Assembly: GCF_900230185.1 (NCBI RefSeq)
Contig: NZ_OCSR01000002.1
Coordinates: 3,100,001 to 3,164,000 of the forward strand
Direction: 5' to 3'
Length of the DNA stretch: 64,000 nucleotides
Source: Burkholderia sp. OK233
GTDB lineage: Bacteria; Pseudomonadota; Gammaproteobacteria; Burkholderiales; Burkholderiaceae
Shown: one piece after another, positions 33,901 through 42,259 of the stretch
How the letters are laid out: each line of letters starts with the position of its first letter
How positions within the stretch are numbered: position 1 is the stretch's first letter
Position numbers and translations under genes: made by a program
Notes under the pieces: generated by a model
Database searches by the model: none
What the model was told of the DNA's origin: nothing
What the model saw: only the letters and a program-made list of their open reading frames with translations

Positions 33901-35838
33901 ATGGGCGTCGATACGCAAGCGACCGACTTCACGGTCGTGGGCGTCGGCGATATGTCGGGCGATGTATTCGGCAACGGCATGCTGCTGTCGCCGCATATCA
34001 AGCTGGTCGCCGCGTTCGATCATCGGCATATCTTTCTCGATCCGAATCCCGATCCGGCGGTAAGCCTTGCCGAGCGCGGACGACTTTTCGGGCTTGACCG
34101 GTCGAGTTGGGCCGACTACGACCCGTCGCTCATCTCGGCGGGGGGCGGCGTGTTTCCGCGCACCGCCAAGACGATTCCCTTGTCTCCAGCCGTGCAGTCG
34201 GTGCTTGGCATCAGCGCGCCGGCGCTCGCACCCGCTGAGTTGATGCGCGCGATTCTGCAGGCGCCCGTCGATCTGCTCTACAACGGCGGCATTGGCACCT
34301 ACGTGAAGGCGAGCCGCGAAACGCATCTGCAGGTTGGCGACCGCGCCAACGACGCGATTCGCGTCAACGGCGCCGATCTGCACTGCAAGGTGGTCGCGGA
34401 AGGCGGCAATCTCGGCCTCACGCAACTCGGGCGCATTGAATTCGCGCAGCGCGGCGGCCGCATCAATACCGATGCGATCGATAACTCCGCCGGAGTCGAC
34501 TGTTCGGACCACGAGGTCAACATCAAGATTCTGCTGGGCCTGGTTGTCTCCGACGGCGAAATGACCGAGAAGCAGCGCAATGCATTGCTCGCGGAAATGA
34601 CCGATGAAGTCGGCTTGCTGGTCTTGCAGGACAACTATTATCAGACCCAGGCGCTCTCGATTGCGGGCCGCTATAGCGTCGAGTTGCTCGATGCCGAAGC
34701 GCGTTTGATGCGTTACCTCGAACGTGCGGGCCGGCTGAATCGTGTGATCGAGTTCTTGCCGACCGATGAAGAAGTTGCCGAGCGCCAGGCCGCGAAACAA
34801 GGGCTGACCACGCCCGAACGCGCGGTATTGCTTGCCTATAGCAAGATGTGGTTGTACGACGCGCTGCTCGAATCGTCGATGCCGGAAGACGCGCTTGTCA
34901 GCGACATGCTGATCGAATACTTTCCGAAGCCGTTGCGGCAGCGCTTTAGCGAACCGATGCAACGTCACCCTTTGCGGCGCGAAATTCTTGCGACGCATTT
35001 GACCAATGCGTTGGTGAATCGCGTGGGCTGCGAGTTTGTGCATCGGCTGATGGAAGAGACCGATGCACAGCCTGGCAACATCGTGCGGGCCTGCATCATG
35101 GCGCGCGACGTGTTCGATCTCGACGACGTATGGCGCAGTATCGATGAGCTGGATAACCGTGTCGCCGACGACGTGCAGGCGCGCATGTTCGTCGAAGTGG
35201 CGCGGCTCGTCGAACGCTCGGCGCTGTGGTTCCTGCGGCAATTGCAATCGGGGGCGGTCAGCGACGGTGATGTCGCCGGCTTGCTCGCACGCTGTCGCGA
35301 CGCGGCGCAACGCCTCGCGCCGCAATGGCCGGCGCTGTTGCCAAGCGCCGATCTCGAAGCGCTGTCCGCGCGGCAACGCGTGCTTGTGGACGCGGGGGTC
35401 GATAGCGAACTGGCGGTGCGGATCGCCAGCGGGGAGATATCGGCGGCTTTGCTCGACATCGCCGAGGTGGCGTCCACCTGCGGGCGCAGTCTCGAACTCG
35501 TGGCGGGTGTCTACTTCGCGCTCGGCACGCTGCTGAACTACAGCTGGATCAGCGAGCGCGCGGCCGCGCTGCCGGCGCCCACGCACTGGGACATGCTGGC
35601 GCGCGCCACGGCGCTGGCGGAGCTTGCACGCCTGAAACGCGCGTTGACCACGAGCGCGCTGGCCGACGCCGACGAGGCATCCACGCCGGACGCATTGGTG
35701 CAGGCATGGCGCGACAAGCGCACCGCGCAACTCGAGCGTTATGCGCGCCTGCTTGCCGACCTGCGGGCCACGGGCGGGGCGAGCTTGTCGATGCTGCTGG
35801 TGATTGTGCGTGAGATGGCCGCGCTCGAAAGGGCATAG
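30997..35838 (+). CDS. gdhB: NAD-specific glutamate dehydrogenase, large (180-kDa) type
   Basis: A single 1613-residue protein of the large NAD-GDH class, which deaminates glutamate to 2-oxoglutarate and ammonia. The N-terminal ~700 residues are the ACT-like regulatory region typical of this class. The catalytic core begins around LRGGRVARGGLRWSDRREDFRTEVLGLMKAQMVKNVVIVPVGSKGGFVVK, with the glutamate-binding lysines, and continues with VVGVGDMSGDVFGNGMLLS and VVAEGGNLGLTQLGRIEFA for NAD binding. A helical C-terminal domain follows. Start ATG 30997 has GGGGGAG six bases ahead. It stands alone transcriptionally. With GABA transamination nearby it would help recycle the glutamate formed. Confidence 0.95.
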   Translation: MQAKNEEAVTHLLNDVFEFARGRLPEPTFKVVEPFLRHYYDFVDADDLQSRSIADLYGAALAHWQTAQRFVPGSERLRVYNPILEQHGWHSDHTVIEIVNDDMPFLVDSVSMAVNRLGLALHSVVHPVFRIWRGPDGSIVRVGQGAEDAADTRSQLASFIHFEVDRCGDAAKLDALRDEIAKVLRDVRAAVEDWPKIVELARVTVKGMKAGEAGPEGVEARAFLEWMVADHFTFLGQRDYELVQHDIGFGLRAIPGSGLGILRDELRPAGAAEITPLPPAAADIISGSSPIFLTKANSRATVHRPGYLDYVGIKLTGADGKVTGERRFIGLYTSTAYLVSAAEIPIVRRKCANIVRRAGFLPKGHLAKSLVTVLETYPRDELFQADEDQLYDIALGVLRLQEHQRTRMFVRRDRFDRFVSCLVFVPRDKYNTDLRQRIANLLTDAFNGESVEFTPLLSESTLARIHFVVHAKPGGMPHVDTRELEARLVHVTRRWQDDLADALLDAFGEEQGNRLLQHYADSFPPGYRDDYPARTAVRDIELIERVQGSERLAMNLYRPIEAGPRAFRFKVYRAGLPIALSRSLPMLEHLGVRVDEERPYLIEALDATPAWIHDFGLELADDAEFDIERVKDLFEDAFEQVWTGGIESDDFNRLVLRAQLSAREVTILRAYAKYLRQVGSTFSDAYIERAVTGNPAIARMLVELFVARFDPVLGVTREARVDGLLKTIDSALDQVPNLDEDRILRQFLGVIKATQRTNYYRFDAEGHPKPYLSFKFNPAQVPGLPEPKPMFEIWVYSPRVEGVHLRGGRVARGGLRWSDRREDFRTEVLGLMKAQMVKNVVIVPVGSKGGFVVKNPPPQTERDAWMREGIACYQTFLRGLLDLTDNLTGTTVVPPPDVVRHDPDDPYLVVAADKGTATFSDYANAISQEYGFWLDDAFASGGSVGYDHKKMAITARGAWESVKRHFREMGVDTQATDFTVVGVGDMSGDVFGNGMLLSPHIKLVAAFDHRHIFLDPNPDPAVSLAERGRLFGLDRSSWADYDPSLISAGGGVFPRTAKTIPLSPAVQSVLGISAPALAPAELMRAILQAPVDLLYNGGIGTYVKASRETHLQVGDRANDAIRVNGADLHCKVVAEGGNLGLTQLGRIEFAQRGGRINTDAIDNSAGVDCSDHEVNIKILLGLVVSDGEMTEKQRNALLAEMTDEVGLLVLQDNYYQTQALSIAGRYSVELLDAEARLMRYLERAGRLNRVIEFLPTDEEVAERQAAKQGLTTPERAVLLAYSKMWLYDALLESSMPEDALVSDMLIEYFPKPLRQRFSEPMQRHPLRREILATHLTNALVNRVGCEFVHRLMEETDAQPGNIVRACIMARDVFDLDDVWRSIDELDNRVADDVQARMFVEVARLVERSALWFLRQLQSGAVSDGDVAGLLARCRDAAQRLAPQWPALLPSADLEALSARQRVLVDAGVDSELAVRIASGEISAALLDIAEVASTCGRSLELVAGVYFALGTLLNYSWISERAAALPAPTHWDMLARATALAELARLKRALTTSALADADEASTPDALVQAWRDKRTAQLERYARLLADLRATGGASLSMLLVIVREMAALERA

Positions 35839-35994
35839 CACGACGGAGCGCGAGAGCGGGCAGATGTGCTGCATACGTCACAGAGCCTGGCGCAGAACAG
35901 CGCCGGGGTTGGACGCATGCCGCTTGGCATGTCCATAATACGAACTATTGCCAACCGAAAGCGCTCTGCAAACTCACGGACCCTCTCCACGACG

Positions 35995-36900
35995 ATGAAA
36001 GAAGAATCGCCGAAAGCCATTTTCTATGCGCTCGCAGCCAACCTCGGCATCGCCATCTGCAAGTTCGCTGCTGCCGCGTTCACCGGTTCCGGCTCGATGT
36101 TCGCCGAAGCCATTCACTCGACCGCCGACTGCGGTAACCAACTGCTGCTGCTATTCGGCTTGCGTGAAGCGCGCAAGCCGGCGAGCCCGTTGCATCCTAT
36201 GGGCGGTGGCCGCGAGATCAATTTCTATTCGCTGCTGGTGGCATTGCTGCTGTTTTTTGTCGGCGGCGCGTTTTCGGTGTACGAAGGCGTGCATCGTCTA
36301 TTCGCGCGCGAGCCTTTGCAGTATGCCTATGTGGCGCTCGTCGTACTGGGCGTTTCGGTGGTGCTCGAAACGCTTTCGTTGTGGGGCGCCGTCAAGGAGA
36401 TCCGCAAGTCGCATCCCGACAAACCCCTGTGGCGCTGGTTTCGCGAAACGCGCGAGTCCGAACTGCTGGTGGTGGCCGGCGAGGACATTGCCGCTTTGGC
36501 GGGTCTTGCGATCGCCTTTGTCGCCGTGTTGCTGACGATGGTGACCGCGAATCCCGTCTACGACGCACTGGGTTCCATCGGCGTCGGCGTGTTGCTGATG
36601 GTGATCGCGTGGCTGGTGGCGCGCGAAGTGAAGTCGATGATCGTCGGCGAATCGGCGAGCCCGGAAGTGCGCCGCGCGATCGAGACGCATCTGCGCGGCC
36701 GGTCCGAGATTCGCAGCATCATCAACATGATTACGCTGCAGTGGGGCCGTCACGTGGTGGTGGCGGTGCAGGCGGAAATGATCGACTACGCGAGCGGCCG
36801 CGCGATGGTCGATGCGATCAATGTGATCGAAGCGGACTTGCAGGCCGAGTTTCCGCAAGTGCGCTGGGTATTTTTCGAACCGGACGTGCCGCGGGTTTGA
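35995..36900 (+). CDS. Cation diffusion facilitator family transporter
   Basis: A 301-residue CDF protein with about six membrane segments. The first half has GSGSMFAEAIHSTADCGNQLLLLFG, containing the metal-site HxxxD. A second metal-site pair is likely in ESELLVVAGEDIAALAGL. The soluble C-terminal dimerisation domain follows (IVGESASPEVRRAIETHLRGRSEIRSIINMITLQWG). These proteins export Zn, Mn or Fe against protons across the inner membrane. The GGREINFYSLLVALLLFFVGG stretch resembles the SLC30A9/MMT1-like branch. ATG 35995 fits the family N-terminus better than the upstream open frame. A long inverted repeat spans its stop codon. Confidence 0.85.
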   Translation: MKEESPKAIFYALAANLGIAICKFAAAAFTGSGSMFAEAIHSTADCGNQLLLLFGLREARKPASPLHPMGGGREINFYSLLVALLLFFVGGAFSVYEGVHRLFAREPLQYAYVALVVLGVSVVLETLSLWGAVKEIRKSHPDKPLWRWFRETRESELLVVAGEDIAALAGLAIAFVAVLLTMVTANPVYDALGSIGVGVLLMVIAWLVAREVKSMIVGESASPEVRRAIETHLRGRSEIRSIINMITLQWGRHVVVAVQAEMIDYASGRAMVDAINVIEADLQAEFPQVRWVFFEPDVPRV

Positions 36901-36934
36901 TGCGTTGTCCCGGTCGCCTGGCACGTCCGGTTCG
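36876..36934. repeat. 15-bp perfect inverted repeat spanning the CDF stop codon
   Basis: CGAACCGGACGTGCC (36876-36890) inside the last codons of the CDF gene is the exact complement of GGCACGTCCGGTTCG (36920-36934) beyond the stop. The loop of 29 bases contains the stop codon. It may terminate or protect the transcript; there is no T-run. Confidence 0.7.
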
Positions 36935-37195
36935 TCGGGGGCCAGCGGATTGCGCTAGTGCCTCCGCTTAGGAAGGCCCTTGCTTTCGCGTCCGCCGGCC
37001 GATGCATTAGCTGCTTATTTGAAACCGGTCACCGCATGCGGCACGTACAGTTCTTCCAGTTGGCGGATCTCGTCCGCGCTCAGATTCAGCGACAATGCCG
37101 CGACTGCGTCGTCCAGGTGATGCAGCCTGGTCGCGCCGACAATAGGCGCGGAAATCGGCTTCTTCTGCAACACCCAGGCTAGGGCCTGTTGACAA

Positions 37196-37962
37196 TCAGC
37201 AGGTCCAGATGAAAGCAGCGGAGAGCGCAACGAATGATGAGAATCGTTCGGAGAGCTTGTCGTAGCGGGTAGCCACGCGACGGAATTGTTTGATGCGACA
37301 GAAGAACCGTTCGACCAGATTTCGAGAGGCATACAGATGTTCATCCAAAGGACGTTGCTCAACACGATTGGCGCGACTGGGGATGACAGCTTGAATGTCC
37401 GCCGATTCCAGATGCTGCAGGATCGCGTTCGAATCGTAGGCTTTGTCGGCAGCCAGACTGACGGGTTTCAACTCGCCCAGCAAAGGCAGGGCCTCCGGAC
37501 TGTCTCCAGCCTGTCCGCCCGTCAGATGAAAGCGAGCGAGCATCCCCAAGCCGTCGACCAGAGCGTGAATCTTGGTGCTCAATCCGCCACGCGAGCGCCC
37601 GATTGCCTGTTCGCCTTTTTTTTCGCCGCGCCGGCGGCATGCTGGTGGGCACGCACAATCGTACTGTCAATGAAGACTTCCTCAAGGTCCGCGTCGCCCG
37701 CAAGCTCGGCGAGTACCGTATGCCATATTTGCGCCCGCGACCATCTGGCAAAGCGTTGGTACACGCTATTCCACGTTCCAAAATCAGGCGGCAAATCGCG
37801 CCATGGGCTGCCAGTGCGCGCGATCCATAGCACGGCCTCAACAAACAGCCGATTGTCTGCTGCGGTCCGACCCGGGTCGGTGGACTTGCCCGGCAGCAAG
37901 GGGGCGATCCGCTCGTATTGGTCATCGCTGAGCATCAGTCTTGGCATCCTGTTTTTCCGCAA
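37196..37962 (-). CDS. IS5-family transposase, two frames joined by -1 frameshift
   Basis: The first frame (37962 down to 37579, 127 residues) starts MRKNRMPRLMLSDDQYERIAPLLPG and carries the first catalytic Asp in VFIDSTIVRAHQHA. The second frame (to 37196) carries the second Asp in LAADKAYDSNAI and the Glu in NLVERFFCRIKQFRRVATRYDK. The frames overlap, and a run of seven A at 37617-37623 (minus strand A AAA AAG) is a classic slippery site. A -1 shift gives one DDE transposase of about 255 residues, with the joining sequence GLSTKIHALVDG in the second frame. No stop codons interrupt either half, so activity is likely. Confidence 0.88.
37617..37623 (-). other. Programmed frameshift site of the transposase
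   Basis: Seven consecutive A bases on the minus strand, read as A AAA AAG, lie inside the overlap of the two transposase frames. The second frame is -1 relative to the first, as required. Confidence 0.7.
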
Positions 37963-39091
37963 AAGACAGGATGTAAACAGCTTTCCTCACAAGTTAACAG
38001 CCCCCTCGGCGATGATTGTCAACAGGCCCTAGCGCGACTTGCGCACGCGGCACACCGCGGTCCTTCGCAATCTGGCTGACGCGCTCCACGATCCGGCGAT
38101 CCGCGTCCTCGGTATGTGCATACAGTGTGCGGCCGAATTCGTCGGTTTCGGAGCGTGCGCTTTCGGTGTTCCAGTCGCGCGTCAGGCGTCCGCGTGCCAG
38201 CGGGCTCCATGGAATGACGCCGATGCCTTCGCTTTCGCACAGCGGCAGCATCTCCCGCTCTTCCTCGCGATAGAGCAGATTCACGTAGTTCTGCATCGTC
38301 ACGAAGCGCGTCCAGCCATGGCGTTCAGCCACATGCAATGCCTTGGCGAACTGCCACGCATACATCGACGACGCACCGATATACCGCGCCTTGCCTGTCT
38401 TCACCACGTCGTGCAGCGCCTCCATGGTTTCTTCGATCGGCGTGTCGTAGTCCCAGCGGTGGATCTGATACAGATCGACGTAATCCGTACCGAGGCGCCT
38501 CAGGCTGTTGTCGATTTCCGCCATGATCGCCTTGCGCGACAGACCCGCACCGTTCGGGCCCGGATGCATGCGGCTATTCACCTTGGTGGCCAGCACGATC
38601 TCGTCGCGCTTCGCAAAGTCCTTCAATGCGCGGCCGACGATTTCCTCGCTGGTGCCGTCCGAGTAAACGTTGGCGGTATCGAAGAAATTGATGCCGTGGT
38701 CGAGCGCCTGCTTGATAAAGGGGCGTGCCGCTTCATCGTCGAGCGACCAGGGGTGGGTGCCACGAGCGGGCACGCCGTAACTCATGCAGCCGAGACAAAG
38801 ACGCGATACATCGAGGCCGGTGCGGCCCAGTTTCACATAATCCATCGAGGTGCTCCTGTGTTGAAGTGCACAAACGCGGTGCGTGCTGACGACCCCCCAT
38901 TATAGGAACGGACGCGTTGACGTGCTTAAGAGCCGAAGGGCCGACCGAACGCGCGGGTCGGTGGAGTTCGATCGCGGTGGGCGACTTGCTGCAATACGTA
39001 GTGGAAAATAATTTCTTCGCATCTATACTTCTTTCGGCTTGAAAGCGGCCTTTCTCCCAATCTGCATCACAAGCAAAAAGGAAGGATCACG

Positions 39092-40165
39092 ATGCTGACT
39101 CGCACACTTGGCGCAATCTCCGCCATTGCACTCGCGGCATGCGCCGCCTTTACATCTGGCCCTGCCAGCGCGGACGACAACGACGGTTTCTCGCAAGGCG
39201 ACGGCGGCTCGCACGGGCGGCCGGTCAAGGTGATGATCATTTCGATGTTTGGGCCGGAAGGGCAAGTATGGCTCGATCGGCTTGGTCCGTGGCGCGAGAT
39301 TACGGTCGACGGCTTATCTCCTGACTACCCGACGGTTCATTGCAATAAGCAGGACGTGTGTGTCATGACCACGGGCATGGGGCATAGCAACGCTGCCGCG
39401 TCGATCATGGCGTTGACCTTTTCGCCGCGCTTCGATTTGCGGCATACGTACTTTATGGTGGCGGGGATTGCCGGGATCGATCCGCAGCAGGGCACGGTCG
39501 GATCCGCCGCGTGGGCGAAGTACCTGGTCGACTTCGGGATTCAGTGGGAGATCGATGGACGGGAGATTCCGCCTGGCTGGAATACCGGGTACCTGGGGAT
39601 CAACACCACGAGTCCGATGGTTAAGCCACCGCTCGACTATCGGACGGAGGTGTTTCAGTTGAATACCCAGCTAGCCGATACGGCGTTTGCCTTGTCGCGC
39701 AGCGTTGTGCTGTCCGATAACGCTCAGGCGCAGGCTGCGCGGGCCAAGTATTCGTATGCGCCTGCGAATCGACCGCCTGCTGTCATTCAATGCGACACGC
39801 TCGCGGGCGATACCTGGTGGTCGGGGACGCTGCTTGGGCAGCGGGCGCGGGATTGGACCAAGATTCTGACGGATGGCAACGGTGTGTATTGCACTACGCA
39901 GCAGGAGGATAACGCGACGTATGAGGCGCTTAAGCGCGCGGCCTCGGTGCATAAGGTTGATTTGAATCGCGTTGCGGTGCTGCGGGCTGGGTCTGATTTT
40001 GATCGGCCATTCGATGGGCAGACTAGTGCGGATAATTTGCTTAACTATGCTGCGCAAGGGGGCTTTACGATTGCTATTGAGAACCTGTACAGGTCGGGGA
40101 ATCCGCTTGTGCAGGATATTGCCACTCATTGGGGGGAGTGGCGGGATGCGGTGCCTAAGAGGTAG
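39092..40165 (+). CDS. Purine nucleoside permease (NUP family), exported
   Basis: A 357-residue protein of the NUP family, related in fold to nucleoside phosphorylases. A signal peptide MLTRTLGAISAIALAACAAFTSGPASA leads into the mature chain. The core reads VKVMIISMFGPEGQVWLDRLG, VMTTGMGHSNAAASIMALTFSPRFDLRHTYFMVAGIAGIDP and later RAGSDFDRPFDGQTSADNL, which are the family hallmarks. Fungal members take part in purine nucleoside uptake, while the bacterial role is unproven; a periplasmic nucleoside-binding or -cleaving function is a fair guess. It is a lone gene whose stop is 13 bases before a palindromic repeat unit. Confidence 0.8.
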   Translation: MLTRTLGAISAIALAACAAFTSGPASADDNDGFSQGDGGSHGRPVKVMIISMFGPEGQVWLDRLGPWREITVDGLSPDYPTVHCNKQDVCVMTTGMGHSNAAASIMALTFSPRFDLRHTYFMVAGIAGIDPQQGTVGSAAWAKYLVDFGIQWEIDGREIPPGWNTGYLGINTTSPMVKPPLDYRTEVFQLNTQLADTAFALSRSVVLSDNAQAQAARAKYSYAPANRPPAVIQCDTLAGDTWWSGTLLGQRARDWTKILTDGNGVYCTTQQEDNATYEALKRAASVHKVDLNRVAVLRAGSDFDRPFDGQTSADNLLNYAAQGGFTIAIENLYRSGNPLVQDIATHWGEWRDAVPKR

Positions 40166-40265
40166 GTTTTTGCCTTTTGCGGCGGCATTTGGCCGTGTTC
40201 TTGGGGCTTTGGCCTTTCCTTGAATTGTTAGTGGTCTATTAGCGTTGCCCCTGTGCGGGGCGGCA

Positions 40266-40300
40266 CCTACTTTTCTTTGCTTGCCGCAAAGAAAAGTAGG
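40266..40300. repeat. Nested hairpin, left arm of repeat copy 2
   Basis: CCTACTTTTCTTTGC (40266-40280) and GCAAAGAAAAGTAGG (40286-40300) form the same perfect 15-bp stem seen in copy 1, with the loop TTGCC. Confidence 0.85.
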
Positions 40301-40326
40301 CAAAAGAAAGCGGCTCAAACCGCTAG

Positions 40327-41506
40327 GGAAAGTCTGCAAAAGTCCTGGCATTGACGTGAGCGTGGACTATCCTGGGAGCAGGAGAATTTAAGGGGTGACG
40401 TGATGGCACAACTTGGCCTTGGTCTGGATCTGTCAACGAAACGCACGCGCAAGCGGGAATTTCTCGAAGAGATGAGGCGCGTGGTGCCGTGGTCGAAGCT
40501 GATTGCCCTGATTGAGCCGCACTATCCGAAGGGTAAAACCGGACGGCCGCCATTTCCGATTGCCACGATGCTGCAGATTCACTTTATGCAGCAGTGGTTT
40601 GGTTTGTCCGACCCGGCGATGGAAGAAGCGCTCTATGACGTACCGCTGTATCGCGACTTTGCGGGGCTTGACGACGGCATGACGCGATTGCCCGACGAGA
40701 GCACGATCCTCCGGTTCCGTCACCTGCTCGAAGCGCACGGCCTGGCCGTGCAGATGCTCGCGCTGGTCAATGAGATCCTGAGCGGGAAAGGTCTGATGCT
40801 CAAGGCCGGGTCGGTAGTCGACGCCACATTGATTTCTGCGCCCAACTCGACGAAGAACGCCTCAGGTACGCGGGACCCGGAAATGCACCAGACGAAGAAG
40901 GGAAACCAATGGTACTTCGGGATGAAAGCGCATATCGGCGTGGACGCGGAATCTGGCCTGGTTCACACGGTCATCGGTACAGCTGCCAACGCTCAGGACA
41001 TCAATACAGCCGAAGCGTTGCTACACGGCGAAGAGGCGGATGTGTACGCTGATGCCGGATATCAGGGTATTCAAAAGCGATGTGCGGGCGGTTCAGTGCG
41101 CTGGCATGTGGCGATGGGACCAGGCAAGCGCAGAAAACTGGACCTGAGTGATCGTCTGGACGCGATATTCGATCAGATCGAACGTCTGAAAGCCGGTATC
41201 CGTGCCAAGGTGGAACATCCATTCCGGATCATCAAGCGCCAGTTTGGCTATACGAAGACACGGTACCGTGGCCTGATGAAGAACACTGCCCAGATCACGA
41301 CGCTGTTTGCGCTGGGTAACCTATGGATGGCGCGTAAGGCACTGCGCAGAGCGTGAAACACGCGGGCGCAGACGCCATGAGTCTCGGCAAGCGCGCGTCG
41401 CCACGGTTCGAATAAAACGGTGATCGAGGTCCCAGCATCTTCGCCGCCACCGCAACGCGGGCCGCAAACCGCGCGACGTGCAGGAAACGGGTTGTGCAGA
41501 CCTTCC
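40327..41506 (+). mobile_element. IS5-family insertion sequence, 1180 bp
   Basis: The ends are imperfect inverted repeats, GGAAAGTCTGCAAAAG on the left and GGAAGGTCTGCACAAC (complement) on the right. CTAG is duplicated at 40323-40326 and 41507-41510, as expected for IS5. The element holds one long transposase gene. It is inserted in the repeat unit at a site that reads accgCTAGtgctaag when rejoined, matching accgctaatgctaag in the intact copy 1. Confidence 0.93.
40403..41356 (+). CDS. IS5-family transposase (single frame)
   Basis: A 317-residue DDE transposase. The N-terminal domain reads MLQIHFMQQWFGLSDPAMEEALYDVPLYRDFAGLD. The catalytic Asp residues are in GSVVDATLISAP and DVYADAGYQGIQ, and the Glu is in KVEHPFRIIKRQFGYTKTRYRG with the YREK-like signature. 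A GTG one codon earlier is an alternative start. Length and domain order are complete and no stop or frameshift is seen, so the protein is probably functional. Confidence 0.92.
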   Translation: MAQLGLGLDLSTKRTRKREFLEEMRRVVPWSKLIALIEPHYPKGKTGRPPFPIATMLQIHFMQQWFGLSDPAMEEALYDVPLYRDFAGLDDGMTRLPDESTILRFRHLLEAHGLAVQMLALVNEILSGKGLMLKAGSVVDATLISAPNSTKNASGTRDPEMHQTKKGNQWYFGMKAHIGVDAESGLVHTVIGTAANAQDINTAEALLHGEEADVYADAGYQGIQKRCAGGSVRWHVAMGPGKRRKLDLSDRLDAIFDQIERLKAGIRAKVEHPFRIIKRQFGYTKTRYRGLMKNTAQITTLFALGNLWMARKALRRA

Positions 41507-42001
41507 CTAGTGCTAAGTGGGCACCGCGGTCTGCTGCGGGTAGTGGTGCATCTGGAATCTGTGTTCGTGCCCCTGCATACGCCAGTGACAAGGGCGTCAT
41601 ACTTCCGGCGGCGCTGCGCGCGCCGAAGAGCATTTCTTAAAACCACCCGCTACGTTTTGACGCTCGCGTCTCGCCACGGACCGTGGCTGGTCATTCGACC
41701 GCCGCCGCAGCCGTGACCATCAGGATGATCGTAGTACACCGATCTATCATTTGAAGTGACGGGTTCCCGGGTGAGTGCAGAGGCGCGTCGCCGAGGCGAA
41801 GCCGACGGCTCCCACAGACCTCAACCGAAGCCCGTGGTTTCCCTGGCATACCCGTCCGCGACGCACGCAGTGCGGAGTGGGAGCTGATGAATCCTTTGTC
41901 ACTAACGCCGAATGTGCGAGAACACGGATTCCAGATGCACCACTACCCCGTGCAGACCACGGGACCCGCTTAGCATTAGCGGTTTGAGCTGCTTTCTCTT
42001 G

Positions 42002-42036
42002 CCTACTTCTCTTTGCAGCCGGCAAAGAGAACTAGG
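42002..42036. repeat. Nested hairpin, right arm of repeat copy 2, with compensatory change
   Basis: CCTACTTCTCTTTGC (42002-42016) faces GCAAAGAGAACTAGG (42022-42036). Compared with the other three copies, one T-A pair has become C-G on both sides, keeping the pair, and one further pair is now mismatched. Confidence 0.75.
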
Positions 42037-42150
42037 TGCCGCCCCGCACAGGGGCAACGCTAATAGACCACTAACAATTCAAGGAAAGGCCAAAGCCCTA
42101 AGAGCACTGACAAAAAGCGCCGCCAAAGGCAAAAACCACAACCCAAACCT

Positions 42151-42225
42151 TCACCGCTGCGGCGCCCGATAGGGCACCCAAACACCCACATCCATATCCC
42201 AATCATCAAGTTCAGACGGTGTCAT
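42151..42225 (-). CDS. Candidate small protein, 24 residues
   Basis: An open frame starting MTPSELDDWDMDVGVWV and ending APQR, 24 residues long, rich in Asp and Trp. AAGGAG lies exactly six bases before its ATG, among the best ribosome-binding sites of the window. It is downstream of the DUF4148 gene in the same direction, separated by a hairpin. No family is recognised. The acidic N-terminal half with two Trp residues and a basic tail resembles other short hypothetical proteins, but nothing can be said about its role. A chance frame is possible. Confidence 0.45.
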   Translation of the reverse strand: MTPSELDDWDMDVGVWVPYRAPQR

Positions 42226-42259
42226 AACATGCTCCTTCGTAAAGAGTGCAAACAATCCA

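Larger units (their letters stand above)
37183..38028 (-). mobile_element. IS5-family insertion sequence (IS427-like group), 846 bp
   Basis: The ends are inverted repeats beginning GGCCTGTTGACAATCA on both sides, and CTAG is duplicated outside each end (37179-37182 and 38029-38032). Inside are two overlapping transposase frames on the minus strand with a slippery A7 run. Size, frame arrangement and CTAG target match the IS427-like group of IS5. Both ends and both frames look intact, so the element may still be mobile. Confidence 0.92.
37015..38845 (-). pseudogene. Aldo/keto reductase gene split by an IS element
   Basis: Residues 1-272 lie at 38029-38845 (MDYVKLGRTGLDVSRLCLGCMSYGVPA..., catalytic Tyr in FFDTANVYSDGTSEEI, Lys in LATKVNSRM, His in LYQIHRWDYDTP). 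The C-terminal 54 residues (AWVLQKKPISAPIVGATR to VTGFK) lie at 37015-37178. Between them sits an 846-bp IS flanked by CTAG on each side. Removing the IS and one CTAG rejoins the frame exactly as Gln-Val-Ala-Leu-Ala-Trp-Val-Leu and gives a normal 326-residue YajO/AKR-type reductase. The interrupted protein lacks the C-terminal part of the barrel and is most likely inactive. The original substrate is unknown. Confidence 0.9.
40179..42123. repeat. Large palindromic repeat, copy 2, interrupted by an IS
   Basis: This unit starts with GCGGCG at 40179 right after the nucleoside permease gene and ends with its complement at 42123. The left arm (40179-40326) continues at 41511 after a 1180-bp IS. Without the IS and one CTAG it is about 0.76 kb. 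The inner segments are almost identical to copy 1 at 19743-20420. The centre has an extra ~85 bases (around 41675-41760) not present in copy 1. The right arm (about 41770-42123) is more diverged than the left. Confidence 0.85.

Noticed and set aside
33775..35874. Long minus-strand frame of about 700 codons opposite the glutamate dehydrogenase gene
   Set aside because: It is the mirror of conserved catalytic-domain codons; no recognisable domain or ribosome-binding site.
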